Assembly (NCBI GenBank): GCA_963696585.1
Contig: CAVOKW010000031.1
Span: forward strand, 1 to 64,000
Reading direction: 5' to 3'
Length of the DNA: 64,000 nt
Origin: Parvibaculum sp963696585
GTDB taxonomy: Bacteria; Pseudomonadota; Alphaproteobacteria; Parvibaculales; Parvibaculaceae
Shown: in pieces, positions 1-10,758 of the stretch
How positions within the stretch are numbered: position 1 is the stretch's first letter
Layout: every line of letters starts with the position of its first letter
Made by a program: the position numbers and the translations under genes
The notes under the pieces: model-generated
Seen by the model: only the letters and a program-made list of their open reading frames with translations
The model's database searches: none
What the model was told of the DNA's origin: nothing

Positions 1-1083
1 CTGCCTACAACCAGTCCGAAGGCGACAAGTCCAGGGCCGGGCAACACGACGCTTGATGGCGGCGAAAACTTCCGCCGCGCCGAACTCGGCGTTGAAGGCA
101 CGTTCATGCGGGACTGGGGCTACAAGCTCAACATCCAGTGCGGCGACTTGGGTGCCGAAAAAGACGGCTTCATCAAAGACGCCTATCTGACTTATAACGG
201 CTTCAAGCCTCGGCGCCGATCTCGCTCATGGCCGGCGCCATCCAGACGTTCATGACGCTGGATGACTTCGACGTCTTCGAACGACATCACCTTCATGGAA
301 CGCGCCACTGCCGCCAACCTCGCCACGTCGCTCGGCGCTGGCGATGGCCGCATGTCTTACGGTGCCGAGCTCAGCACTGGCATGTTCTATGTCTCGACTT
401 TCTACACAACTGAAGTCGTGACGGCGACAGCCAACACGTCGAATGAAGGTTCGAACATTGTGGCTCGTCTGGCTGCCAACTTCCAGCCCATGGACAAGAC
501 CAATGTGCATGTTGGTGCATCGGGCACCTATGGCACAGACGTTCAGGGCACGGTTCGTTACCGCGATCGACCGGAACTGCGCGTTGATGCCAACCGCTTG
601 GTCGATACGGGCGCCATCGCCGCGGATGAATCCTACGTCTATGGTCCGGAACTGGCCGCCAGCTATGGCCCGGTCAAACTGCAGGGCGAATATTACGTCT
701 ATACAGTCGACCGCAAGGGCGCGCTGTCGGATGTGGATTTCAACTCCTGGTATGTGCAGGCGTCTTGGGTCATCACGGGCGAAGCATACACGTATGACAA
801 GGGCGTTGCGGCCTATAAGGGCGTGAAGCCGGCTTCGCCGTTCACACCTGGTGGCGGTATCGGCGCTTTTGAACTTGCTGCCCGCTACAGCGAAACAGAC
901 CTCAATGACGCCAACATCTTCGGCGGCAAGCAGGATATCTGGACGGTTGGCCTCAACTGGTATGCCAACAACAACGTTCGCCTGATGCTGAACTACCTGA
1001 ATGTGGATGTTGAGGACCGTATCGCGCTCAACAACAACTTCGGTCATGACGCTTACGCAGCCCGTCTGCAGTTCGCGTTCTGA
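1..1083 (+). pseudogene. Phosphate-selective-type porin (OprO/OprP family), 5'-truncated, frame-broken
   Basis: This is the 3' part of an outer-membrane beta-barrel porin; its start lies left of the window. From about base 270 to 1083 one frame is open and ends in Phe (RLQFAF), the usual last residue of outer-membrane barrels, after alternating aromatic/polar strands. The first 280 bases need three frame changes to stay porin-like: frame 3 (AYNQSEGDK, to about base 32), frame 1 (GGENFRRAELGVEGTF up to about 212), frame 3 (MAGAIQTFMTLDDF, about 213-262), then frame 1 (SSNDITFMERA onward). The joined product reads smoothly, so either the gene carries recent indels or this contig edge has sequencing errors. 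Family assignment comes from recalled motifs. A strong terminator follows the stop. Confidence 0.7.
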
Positions 1084-1120
1084 TATCACGACACTCTGAT
1101 CCTCACGGGATCAGGGAGAG

Positions 1121-1155
1121 GCCCCGCCGGGAAACCGGCGGGGCTTTCTGCTTTT
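1121..1155 (+). terminator. Rho-independent terminator of the porin gene
   Basis: A perfect 10-bp GC stem (GCCCCGCCGG and CCGGCGGGGC) closes a GAAA tetraloop and is followed by TTTCTGCTTTT. It begins 38 bases after the porin stop codon. It is distinct from the GTCAT-type hairpins further right, which lack T tracts. Confidence 0.9.
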
Positions 1156-1227
1156 GCGAGGGCCGCGATTGAGTTGGGCCATGACGTGATGGGGGTAACT
1201 GGGGATGACAAACTCAAAACCCAAATC

Positions 1228-2390
1228 GTCATGCCCCGCTTCAGGCGGGGCATCCACGACAACTCTGCGTGTCATTGCCGGGCTTGACCCGGCAATCCAG
1301 AGCCGCACCCGCAGAACCCAACGCCCTGGATGCCCGGATCAAGTCCGGGCATGACAAGAATATGGGGCTGTCATCCCGGGGCGGTTTGTCAGGCCCCCTC
1401 ACCCGCGCTCGCACGGCTCGCTTGCCCTCTCCCCTTGAGGGGAGAGGGCGAGACGGACCGCAAGGTCCGGCAATGACCGTTGAATGATGGATAAAGACGT
1501 GGATGGCCCAACTCAATCGGGCCATGACGGCACTATTGGCCAAGACATCAGCCCGACCTCCACGTCATGCCCCGCTTCAGGCGGGGCATCCACGCAACTT
1601 CCCTGTCATTGCCGGGCTTGACCCGGCAATCCAGAGCCGCACCCGCAGAACCCAACGCCCTGGATGCCCGGATCAAGTCCGGGCATGACAAGAATATGGG
1701 GCTGTCATCCCGGGGCGGTTTGTCAGGCCCCCTCACCCGCGCTCGCACGGCTCGCTTGCCCTCTCCCCTTGAGGGGAGAGGGCGAGACGGACCGCAAGGT
1801 CCGGCAATGACCGTTGAATGATGGATAAAGACGTGGATGGCCCGACTCAATCGGGCCATGACGGCACTATTGGCCAAGACATCAGCCCGACCTCCACGTC
1901 ATGCCCCGCTTCAGGCGGGGCATCCACGACAACTCTCCGTGTCATTGCCGGGCTTGACCCGGCAATCCAGAGCCGCACCCGCAGAACCCAACGCCCTGGA
2001 TGCCCGGATCAAGTCCGGGCATGACAAGAATATGGGGCTGTCATCCCGGGGCGGTTTTGTCAGGCCCCCTCACCCGCGCCCGCACGGCTCGCTTGCCCTC
2101 TCCCCTTGAGGGGAGAGGGCGAGACGGACCGCAAGGTCCGGCAATGACCGTTGAATGATGGATAAAGACGTGGATGGCCCGACTCAATCGGGCCATGACG
2201 GCACTATTGGCCAAGACATCAGCCCGACCTCCACGTCATGCCCCGCTTCAGGCGGGGCATCCACGACAACTCTCCGTGTCATTGCCGGGCTTGACCCGGC
2301 AATCCAGAGCCGCACCCGCAGAACCCAACGCCCTGGATGCCCGGATCAGGTCCGGGCATGACAAGAATATGGGGCTGTCATCCCGGCCTT
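1228..2390. repeat. Tandem array of a composite palindromic repeat, about 3.4 copies of 334-337 bp
   Basis: Copies start at GTCAT at 1228, 1564, 1898 and 2235 (periods 336, 334, 337); the fourth copy stops near 2387. Each unit holds four 29-nt hairpins of the GTCAT/ATCCA type (in copy 1: 1228-1256, 1271-1299, and in reverse orientation 1327-1355 and 1500-1528) and a separate 24-bp palindrome, CCCTCTCCCC-TTGA-GGGGAGAGGG. Copies are nearly identical, differing by a few substitutions, a 2-bp shortening after the first hairpin of copy 2, and one extra T in copy 3. Open frames here are repeat-derived and repeat from copy to copy, so I call no gene between the porin and the EamA exporter. Confidence 0.92.
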
Positions 2391-2434
2391 CTACCGGGAC
2401 GACGCGCAAGGTTCTGGGTGATATGGTCCGCGCC

Positions 2435-3346
2435 ATGACGCGCCTCTCAGCCAATCTCATGCTTCTCGCCGCCGCCATCATCTGGGGCTCGGCCTTTGTT
2501 GCCCAATCAACCGCCATGGCGAGCATGGGGCCGGTCTGGTTTGTCGGCCTCCGCTTCCTGATTGCCGCTCTTTGCGTCGCCCCTTTCGCCTGGGTCGAAA
2601 GCCGCCACGCCGCAACACCCTTGCAAAAATCCATGGTGAGGCCGGTGCTGCTCATCAGCGCCGCCTTCTTTCTCGGCGGCGTCTTGCAGCAAATCGCACT
2701 CACCGCCACCAGCATCACCAATGCGGGTTTCATCACCGGGCTTTATGTGCTGTTCGTCCCCTTGATCGGCTGGGTGTTTTTCCGCGAGCGCCCGCCTCAT
2801 GTCATCGGCTTTGCTGTCGCCATGGCGCTGGCGGGCACATGGGCCTTGAGCGTCGCAGGCGCCAAAACCGCAACCCCGCCGATGGCAGGCGTCGGCATGG
2901 GTCCGATCGGCGATCTGCTGGCCTTTGGCGGCGCGCTCTGCTGGGCTGTGCAGCTTTCGCTCATCGGTCGCCTTGGCGCATCCACGGGTCGCCCCATGGC
3001 GATTGCGCTGATGCAGTTTCTCATCACGGGCGTTGCAGGCGTGATCTTCGGTCTCGCCTTCGAAACAATCTCGTTCAGCGCCATCAGCGCCGCCTGGATC
3101 GAACTCCTCTATGTCGGCGCGATTTCCGGCGGCATCGCCTTCACCTTTCAGGTCATCGCCCAGAGCCATACCGGCGCGAGCGAGGCCGCCGTGATCCTGT
3201 CCTCCGAGGCGCTCTTTGCCGCGCTTTTTGGCGCGATCCTGATGGGCGAAACCATGGGCAGCCTGGGCTGGATCGGCGCGGGCCTGATCTTCGCCGCCAT
3301 CCTCATCGTCCAGGTGCCCGCTTTCCAGCCCGCTCCCAAAAACTGA
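2435..3346 (+). CDS. DMT superfamily transporter (EamA family)
   Basis: An inner-membrane drug/metabolite transporter of about 303 residues with the usual ten hydrophobic helices in two EamA repeats. It opens LMLLAAAIIWGSAFVAQ and the second half contains GEALCW-like and SSEALFAALFGAIL motifs typical of the end of EamA proteins. The reading frame is open far upstream (to 2174), but those codons are repeat sequence (LPGLTRQSRAAPAEP and similar) and cannot be authentic. I use the ATG at 2435; an ATG at 2423 is also possible. The substrate cannot be told from sequence; many relatives export amino acids or small metabolites. The gene sits directly downstream of a tandem repeat array and 70 bases upstream of uvrB. 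Confidence 0.88.
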   Translation: MTRLSANLMLLAAAIIWGSAFVAQSTAMASMGPVWFVGLRFLIAALCVAPFAWVESRHAATPLQKSMVRPVLLISAAFFLGGVLQQIALTATSITNAGFITGLYVLFVPLIGWVFFRERPPHVIGFAVAMALAGTWALSVAGAKTATPPMAGVGMGPIGDLLAFGGALCWAVQLSLIGRLGASTGRPMAIALMQFLITGVAGVIFGLAFETISFSAISAAWIELLYVGAISGGIAFTFQVIAQSHTGASEAAVILSSEALFAALFGAILMGETMGSLGWIGAGLIFAAILIVQVPAFQPAPKN

Positions 3347-3415
3347 TCCGCCCTGGCGAGGGGCAAATCGAACCGGGCACTTTTAATCAGCCCCGGCAAA
3401 CGCCATATTGGGCGC

Positions 3416-5779
<2,364 letters not shown>

Positions 5780-5783
5780 GCTT

Positions 5784-6630
5784 GCGGCATGCCCCGCTTC
5801 AGGCGGGGCATCCACGCCTTTGGGGGTTCAAGACATGGATGGAATGATGATCTGAGCCCTCCCCCCTTGCGGGGGAGGGTTGGGTGGGGGGTATCCTTCA
5901 AAGAGCCCCCTCACCCGGAACGCTGCCGCGTTCCGACCTCTCCCCTTGAGGGAGAGGTGAAGCAAGGTTGACTGTCATCCCGGGATTCAGTCCCGGGATC
6001 CATCAGGCATCCGCACGTTTCTCTGACGCCCATGGGTCCCGGCAACAAGTGCCGGGACGACGACAGAATTACCCTGCACGTCATGCCCCGCTTCAGGCGG
6101 GGCATCCCCGATTGAAAGAATGACGCCCTGAGCCCTCCCCCCTTGCGGGGGAGGGTTGGGTGGGGGGTATCCTTCAAAAAGCCCCCTCACCCGGAACGCT
6201 GCCGCGTTCCGACCTCTCCCCTTGAGGGAGAGGTGAAGCAAGGTTGACTGTCATCCCGGGATTCAGTCCCGGGATCCATCAGGCATCCGCACGTTTCTCT
6301 GACGCCCATGGGTCCCGGCAACAAGTGCCGGGACGACGACAGAATTACCCTGCACGTCATGCCCCGCTTCAGGCGGGGCATCCACGCCTTCCTTGTCATT
6401 GCCGGGCTTGACCCGGCAATCCAGAGCCGCACCCGCAGAACCCAACGCCCTGGATGCCCGGATCAAGTCCGGGCATGACAGGAATATGGGGCTGTCATCC
6501 CGGCAACAAGTGCCGGGACGACAGCAGAATTACCCTGCACGTCATGCCCCGCTTCAGGCGGGGCATCCCCGATTGAAAGAATGACGCCCTGAGCCCTCCC
6601 CCCTTGCGGGGGAGGTGAAGCAAGATTGAC
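5784..6630. repeat. Composite palindromic repeat cluster, 276-bp unit in two full and one deleted copy
   Basis: The same landmark (CTGAGCCCTCCCCC) occurs at 5852, 6128 and 6589, giving 276-bp spacing for the first two. The unit contains CCTCCCCC-CTTGC-GGGGGAGG, a CGGAACGC/GCGTTCCG palindrome, a CTCTCCC/GGGAGAG palindrome, the 29-nt hairpin at 5974-6002 (arms CCCGGGA/TCCCGGG), a CCGGCAACAAGTGCCGG hairpin and GCCCCGC/GCGGGGC hairpins. The third copy lacks the segment between GGGGGAG and GTGAAGCAAG, as if deleted between short matches. There is no credible gene in this 880-base stretch between uvrB and the next CDS. Confidence 0.9.
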
Positions 6631-6660
6631 CTTTTGCCCTGTCCCATGGCGTGATGGGGC

Positions 6661-7215
6661 ATGACCAAGATCCTCCTCATCGGCGTGACCGGCATGTTGA
6701 AGGCCGCAGCCGCCCATGCCGTGGCGCGCGCCAAAAAGGCCGTGCTCGTTTCGCGTGCGGCGCAGGATTTCAGCTTTGACAATGATCTCCTCGACTTCAA
6801 GCTGACGCGTCTTGCGCTGAGCTATGACGAACCGGCGCCCTTTCTCGATGCCGTGGCGCGTCACGCGCCCTATGATCTGGTGTTGAGCTGGATCAGACCG
6901 CCTGCCGACATCCTGCGCGCCGCGCTTGACGGCATGGTCGCGCCTGAGGGCCAGCTCATTGAAGTTTTTGGCAGTCGCGCGCTCCGCACACGCCCGGATG
7001 GCGAAGCGCCGATTGCCGAACGCCGCGCCCAGGCGCTCAACCTGCAACCCGGCATCACCTATGCGCAGCTTGTCCTCGGCTTCAAAATCGAGGCCGGCGC
7101 ATCGCGCTGGCTGACGCATGAGGAAATATCGGCCGCCGCCATCGCGCAGATGGAAAAGCCGCAGGCGCGCGCCATTGCCGGTCAGCTGGAGCCCTGGAAC
7201 AGGCGCCCGGCCTGA
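6661..7215 (+). CDS. Rossmann-fold NAD(P)-binding protein of unknown function
   Basis: A 184-residue protein opening ILLIGVTGMLKAAAAHAVA, a beta-alpha-beta with a glycine pattern (GVTGM) like that of short-chain dehydrogenases. It lacks the SDR Tyr-x3-Lys pair, so catalytic activity is doubtful. The middle (YDLVLSWIRPPADILRAALDGMVAPEGQLIEVFGS) resembles the part of a Rossmann protein that compares two states of a cofactor site, but I cannot assign a substrate. It ends two bases before the converging acetyltransferase gene. Start ATG 6661 lies 30 bases after the repeat cluster; no strong ribosome-binding site is visible. Call is based on the N-terminal fold only. Confidence 0.65.
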   Translation: MTKILLIGVTGMLKAAAAHAVARAKKAVLVSRAAQDFSFDNDLLDFKLTRLALSYDEPAPFLDAVARHAPYDLVLSWIRPPADILRAALDGMVAPEGQLIEVFGSRALRTRPDGEAPIAERRAQALNLQPGITYAQLVLGFKIEAGASRWLTHEEISAAAIAQMEKPQARAIAGQLEPWNRRPA

Positions 7216-7217
7216 TT

Positions 7218-8456
7218 TCAGGCGCCTGCCAGCTTTTCACGCATCCGGCGCAACAGGGTCATCAGCGACGGATTGGCCTTGATCGACCGCTTGAGCGCGA
7301 CACGCGCCCGCGTCGCACCGACAAGCGGCAGCGCCAGACTTCTGGTCGCCTGGATATGCGTGAACATCTGCATGGGGGCGTCGCAGAAACTTTCCTTGTA
7401 GGGCGCATGACCGACGGAAAGATCATAGGCATGCATACCCGCCTTGATGCTCGCCTTCATATGCTCAAGCAGATGCTGGCGTCCGGGCGACAGGCGGTCA
7501 TGCGCGCCGGACACATAGGTATGCACCAGCAAGGTGGTGTGACCATGCCGGATATTGGAAACGCTGCCGGAGAGAAACGCGCCATCCAGCGTGAGTTCGG
7601 CGATTTCAAGAATGCGCCTCTCGCCCTCCATCATGGCGAGCTTGCGAAAGGCCGCGCGATGGGCATCGTCTTCAAAAATCGAATGGATGCCCTGCGCGCG
7701 AAGCTGGGCGGCTTTCTGATCGAGAATCTGGTCGAGCTTCTGCACGGCTTCGATGCCGGGCCGCAAGATGCGAAACGCAACCTTGCCGCGCTCGGCGAGC
7801 TTGCGCGCCTTGGAACGATCAATGCGCCGCGTTTCAGGCCGATAGCGATGCGTCAGTTCCTCAAAGCTCGTTGGCAGATGAAACACATAGGCCTTGTCGG
7901 GGGCTGTCTGGGTCTCAAGCTCGGCAAAGGGATTGAGTGCCGCGCCGACAAATTGCGGCTGGTCCTCAAGCTGAACAAAGTCATGACGCGGCAAGACGCG
8001 CATGATCTGCCGCCACAAGGCGGGGAAATGGCCGGGCTCGATGAATTGCGCGAAATCGGTCGCGAGAAGCGGCGCCTTGTAATCCGCCATGCGCCCGCCA
8101 AGCCAGACAATGCGGCGCAGACCCATATGCCATTCAAGGCCAAGCGCGGCGAGCATGACGACATGTCCGCCGCGCGTCACTGTGACGATAAGGGGCTGGA
8201 TATCTTCCTTGACGCCGACTTGGGCATGCCAGACCGACAGCCAGTCATAGCTTTGAAAGGCCGTGCCCTGCGCCCCGGCTTCAAAGGCCCGCCAGACCGG
8301 CTCTGCGCCGACAAAATTATCATAGATCATGATGCCGCTGGCCGAAGCCACACGCAGCCGGGGGGGCGACTGGTTCAAAACGGCACGGTGGAGAGCGTCG
8401 CTGATCGGGGCAAGCGCTCCGGGCTCGACCACCTGTTTTTCAATGTTTTGGCGCAT
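7218..8456 (-). CDS. CelD/BcsL-like GNAT acetyltransferase
   Basis: A 412-residue protein of the family once named after cellulose-biosynthesis CelD (Acetyltransf_6 domain, two tandem GNAT-like folds). The N-terminal half contains TAFQSYDWLSVWHAQV, the typical entry motif, and the C-terminal half carries RRIDRSKARKLAERG and HAYDLSVGHAPYKESFCD, the conserved end of such proteins where FK..W/F is usual. Relatives transfer acyl groups in envelope polysaccharide or lipid modification; no polysaccharide genes are adjacent, so the substrate is unknown. I chose the ATG at 8456, preceded by GAGG, over an in-frame ATG pair at 8492/8489. Runs convergent to the Rossmann-fold gene and divergent from the cupin operon. 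Confidence 0.82.
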   Translation of the reverse strand: MRQNIEKQVVEPGALAPISDALHRAVLNQSPPRLRVASASGIMIYDNFVGAEPVWRAFEAGAQGTAFQSYDWLSVWHAQVGVKEDIQPLIVTVTRGGHVVMLAALGLEWHMGLRRIVWLGGRMADYKAPLLATDFAQFIEPGHFPALWRQIMRVLPRHDFVQLEDQPQFVGAALNPFAELETQTAPDKAYVFHLPTSFEELTHRYRPETRRIDRSKARKLAERGKVAFRILRPGIEAVQKLDQILDQKAAQLRAQGIHSIFEDDAHRAAFRKLAMMEGERRILEIAELTLDGAFLSGSVSNIRHGHTTLLVHTYVSGAHDRLSPGRQHLLEHMKASIKAGMHAYDLSVGHAPYKESFCDAPMQMFTHIQATRSLALPLVGATRARVALKRSIKANPSLMTLLRRMREKLAGA

Positions 8457-8597
8457 CTTCCTCAAAACCCCCGTCCCGCAGCGGGACATCATCCTGTCTT
8501 CAGGTCTGGAGGAGCAAAAGCCTTGCCATGGCCGCAGGCTTTTGGCGCAAAAGGGCCGCTGACAGGGTAAACTGGCAAGCCATCACGGGAGAGCATC

Positions 8598-8963
8598 ATG
8601 AACAGGAAATCGGCTTCGGGTTTTGTCAGATTCGATCTGAGCGGGCTTGTGCCCGAAACAGGGGCGCCGCAACCCGACCGCATCCTCACCGGCTCGCCCG
8701 GCAACAAGAGCTGGAACCTCTATACATCGCGCGACGAGAAACTCTATGCCGGCATCTGGGAGAGCGAGCCCGGCGCCTGGCAGATCGTTTATGATGAGGA
8801 CGAGTTCTGCCACATATTGGCGGGTGAAAGCCGCATCACCCATGAGTCCGGCGAGAGCTTCACGGTAAAAACCGGCGACGCCTTCGTCATCCCCAAAGGC
8901 TTTATCGGCACCTGGGAGGTGGTCACCCGCACCAGAAAGCATTACGTGATCTACCTGCCATGA
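8598..8963 (+). CDS. Cupin domain protein (Cupin_3 type)
   Basis: A 121-residue single-domain cupin. The visible beta-barrel motifs are WESEPGAWQIVYDEDEFCHILAG (motif 1, where ureidoglycine-aminohydrolase-like cupins have EFxxxLxG) and GDAFVIPKGFIGTWEV (motif 2). Most metal-binding histidines are missing; only one His is present in motif 1, so it may be a small-molecule binder or isomerase-like protein rather than a metalloenzyme. A GGAG ribosome-binding site precedes ATG 8598. The stop overlaps the start of the antiporter gene (ATGA), so this is the first gene of a translationally coupled set. Confidence 0.85.
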   Translation: MNRKSASGFVRFDLSGLVPETGAPQPDRILTGSPGNKSWNLYTSRDEKLYAGIWESEPGAWQIVYDEDEFCHILAGESRITHESGESFTVKTGDAFVIPKGFIGTWEVVTRTRKHYVIYLP

Positions 8964-9988
8964 TCTATCTCACACTGATCCTTGGCTTCGGCCTTCTCAT
9001 GCTGTGTGGCGACTTGCTGGTGCGAGGAAGCGTGGGAATGGCAGCACGTTTTGGCGTAGCGCCGCTCATCATTGCCCTCACCATTGTCGCCGTCGGTACA
9101 TCCCTGCCCGAACTTTTCATTTCCGCCGATGCGACCTTGCAGGGAGCGCCCGGTCTTGCACTCGGCAATATTATTGGCAGCAACATATCCAACATACTTC
9201 TCGTCCTTGGCCTGCCCGCCCTGATTTATCCGATTGCCTGTAGTGGCCTGAACCTCCCGGCCAATGCATGGGTGATGCTCGCGTCCAGTCTCATGCTGAC
9301 TGTCTTGTGTTTCCTCGGACCGATCGCACGCGGCGAAGGGGCGCTTTTGCTGGTGATGTTTGTCCTGTTTCTCAGCTGGACAGCCATGTCAGCCCGCACC
9401 CACAGGATACCCGGATCTCCAGCATCCCAGACCCGCAAACTCATCCAGACTGTCGAAGCATCGGGCAGGCTTGCCGAGACAACCCTTGAAAGGGTGATCG
9501 ACGAACCTGTCCCGACCGCCGTCATGTCATGGCTGGTGATTGCCATGCTGTTGCTCGTCGGCCTGGCCGGTCTCCCCCTTGGCGCGCATCTTGTGGTCAC
9601 AGGCGGCACGTCGATTGCGCGTGCCTGGTCAGTCCCCGAAAATATCATCGGTCTCACCCTCATTGCCCTTGGCACCTCCCTGCCCGAACTCTCCACCTCA
9701 CTGATGGCGGCATGGAGACAGCAGTCTGACATTGCCATCGGCAATGTCATTGGCAGCAATATCGTCAACGTGCTGATGGTCATCGGCATGTCTTCACTGA
9801 TTGCACCGATCCCCGTGGCACAGAGCTTTCTGCATGTTGATCTCTGGATCATGCTGCTCACCGCCTTGGCTATCCTGCCGGTGATAGCAACCAGGGGCAG
9901 CATTACCAGGTTGAATGGCGCGATTTTCGTTCTAGCTTATGCGATCTATCTCATCTCCCTCCTTCAACGCGCTGGCAGCCTGCTATGA
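8960..9988 (+). CDS. Calcium/sodium antiporter (CaCA family, YrbG-like)
   Basis: A 342-residue inner-membrane cation exchanger with about ten helices in two inverted halves. Each half carries the ion-binding alpha-repeat: ALTIVAVGTSLPELFIS with GNIIGSNISNILLVLG in the first, and LTLIALGTSLPELSTS with GNVIGSNIVNVLMVIG in the second. The two acidic residues of GTSLPE are the family's ion ligands. The transported ion could be Ca2+, K+ or Na+. It overlaps the cupin upstream and the SDR downstream by 4 bases each (ATGA), which makes it the middle cistron of one operon. Confidence 0.93.
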   Translation: MIYLTLILGFGLLMLCGDLLVRGSVGMAARFGVAPLIIALTIVAVGTSLPELFISADATLQGAPGLALGNIIGSNISNILLVLGLPALIYPIACSGLNLPANAWVMLASSLMLTVLCFLGPIARGEGALLLVMFVLFLSWTAMSARTHRIPGSPASQTRKLIQTVEASGRLAETTLERVIDEPVPTAVMSWLVIAMLLLVGLAGLPLGAHLVVTGGTSIARAWSVPENIIGLTLIALGTSLPELSTSLMAAWRQQSDIAIGNVIGSNIVNVLMVIGMSSLIAPIPVAQSFLHVDLWIMLLTALAILPVIATRGSITRLNGAIFVLAYAIYLISLLQRAGSLL

Positions 9989-10737
9989 AAACCGCATTGA
10001 TCACAGGCGCTGCGCGCCGCATTGGCCGCACCCTCGCCCTCTCGCTTGCCGCTGACGGCTGGGCGATTGCCATTCATCACAATAATTCCGATGCGGAAGC
10101 CGCCTCGCTCAAGGCGGAGATAGAAGCCATGGGGAGGCGCGCGACCATCATTCGCGCCGATCTGGGCGATGAGTCGGCACCGGCCCACATGATCGCCGAA
10201 GCCACGGCCGCGCTGGGTCCCCTGACCCTGCTCGTCAATAACGCCTCGCTCTTTGAGGCCGACAATGCCCACACCATGACGCCTGCCACATGGGCCGAGC
10301 ACATCAATGCCAATCTGCGCGCGCCTGCCTTTCTCTCCCAGGCCTTTGCCGTACAATTGCCCCAAGGTGCAAGCGGCAACATCATCAACATCATCGACCA
10401 GCGCGTCTGGCGACCGACACCGCGCTTCCTTTCCTATACGCTGAGCAAGATGGGCCTGTGGGATCTGACGCGCCTGCTTGCCGTATCGCTGGCGCCGCAT
10501 ATTCGCGTCAATGGCATTGGTCCAGGCCCGACGCTTGCCAATGCGCGCCAATCGCCTGAGGATTTTGCCCGCCAGACCAAAGCCACGATCCTTGAGCGCG
10601 GCACCAGCCCGGACGAAATTGCTGCTGCCTTGCGCTTCATCCTCGCCGCCCCTGCCATGACCGGTCAGATGATTGCGCTGGATGGCGGCCAGCATCTTGC
10701 CTGGGAAACACCTGATATTGTCGGCATTCCCGAGTAG
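9985..10737 (+). CDS. SDR oxidoreductase, pteridine-reductase/FolM-like
   Basis: A 250-residue short-chain dehydrogenase. The cofactor loop reads TGAARRIG, matching the TG-x3-R-x-G signature that separates pteridine reductases and FolM (dihydromonapterin reductase) from ordinary SDRs, which use TG-x3-G-x-G. Other SDR marks are LLVNNAS, the active-site YTLSK pair and VNGIGPGPTL. Its neighbour 21 bases downstream is folB, which supports a role in reducing pterins or dihydrofolate. No thyA or folA is present in the window, so whether it replaces dihydrofolate reductase cannot be judged here. Overlaps the antiporter stop by 4 bases. Confidence 0.85.
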   Translation: MKTALITGAARRIGRTLALSLAADGWAIAIHHNNSDAEAASLKAEIEAMGRRATIIRADLGDESAPAHMIAEATAALGPLTLLVNNASLFEADNAHTMTPATWAEHINANLRAPAFLSQAFAVQLPQGASGNIINIIDQRVWRPTPRFLSYTLSKMGLWDLTRLLAVSLAPHIRVNGIGPGPTLANARQSPEDFARQTKATILERGTSPDEIAAALRFILAAPAMTGQMIALDGGQHLAWETPDIVGIPE

Positions 10738-10758
10738 CGATACGCCCTCAAAAGGGAT

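Noticed and set aside
1111..2361. Many small ORFs of 60-110 codons on both strands within the repeat array
   Set aside because: They are readings of the same palindromes, recur with each copy (PGLTRQSRAAPAEP and similar), and have no ribosome-binding sites.
1228..2390. CRISPR-like array
   Set aside because: Regular 335-bp spacing with near-identical units and no variable 30-40 nt spacers; no cas genes.
2174..2434. Extended N-terminus of the EamA transporter
   Set aside because: The extra 87 codons are repeat sequence; the membrane protein starts naturally at 2435.
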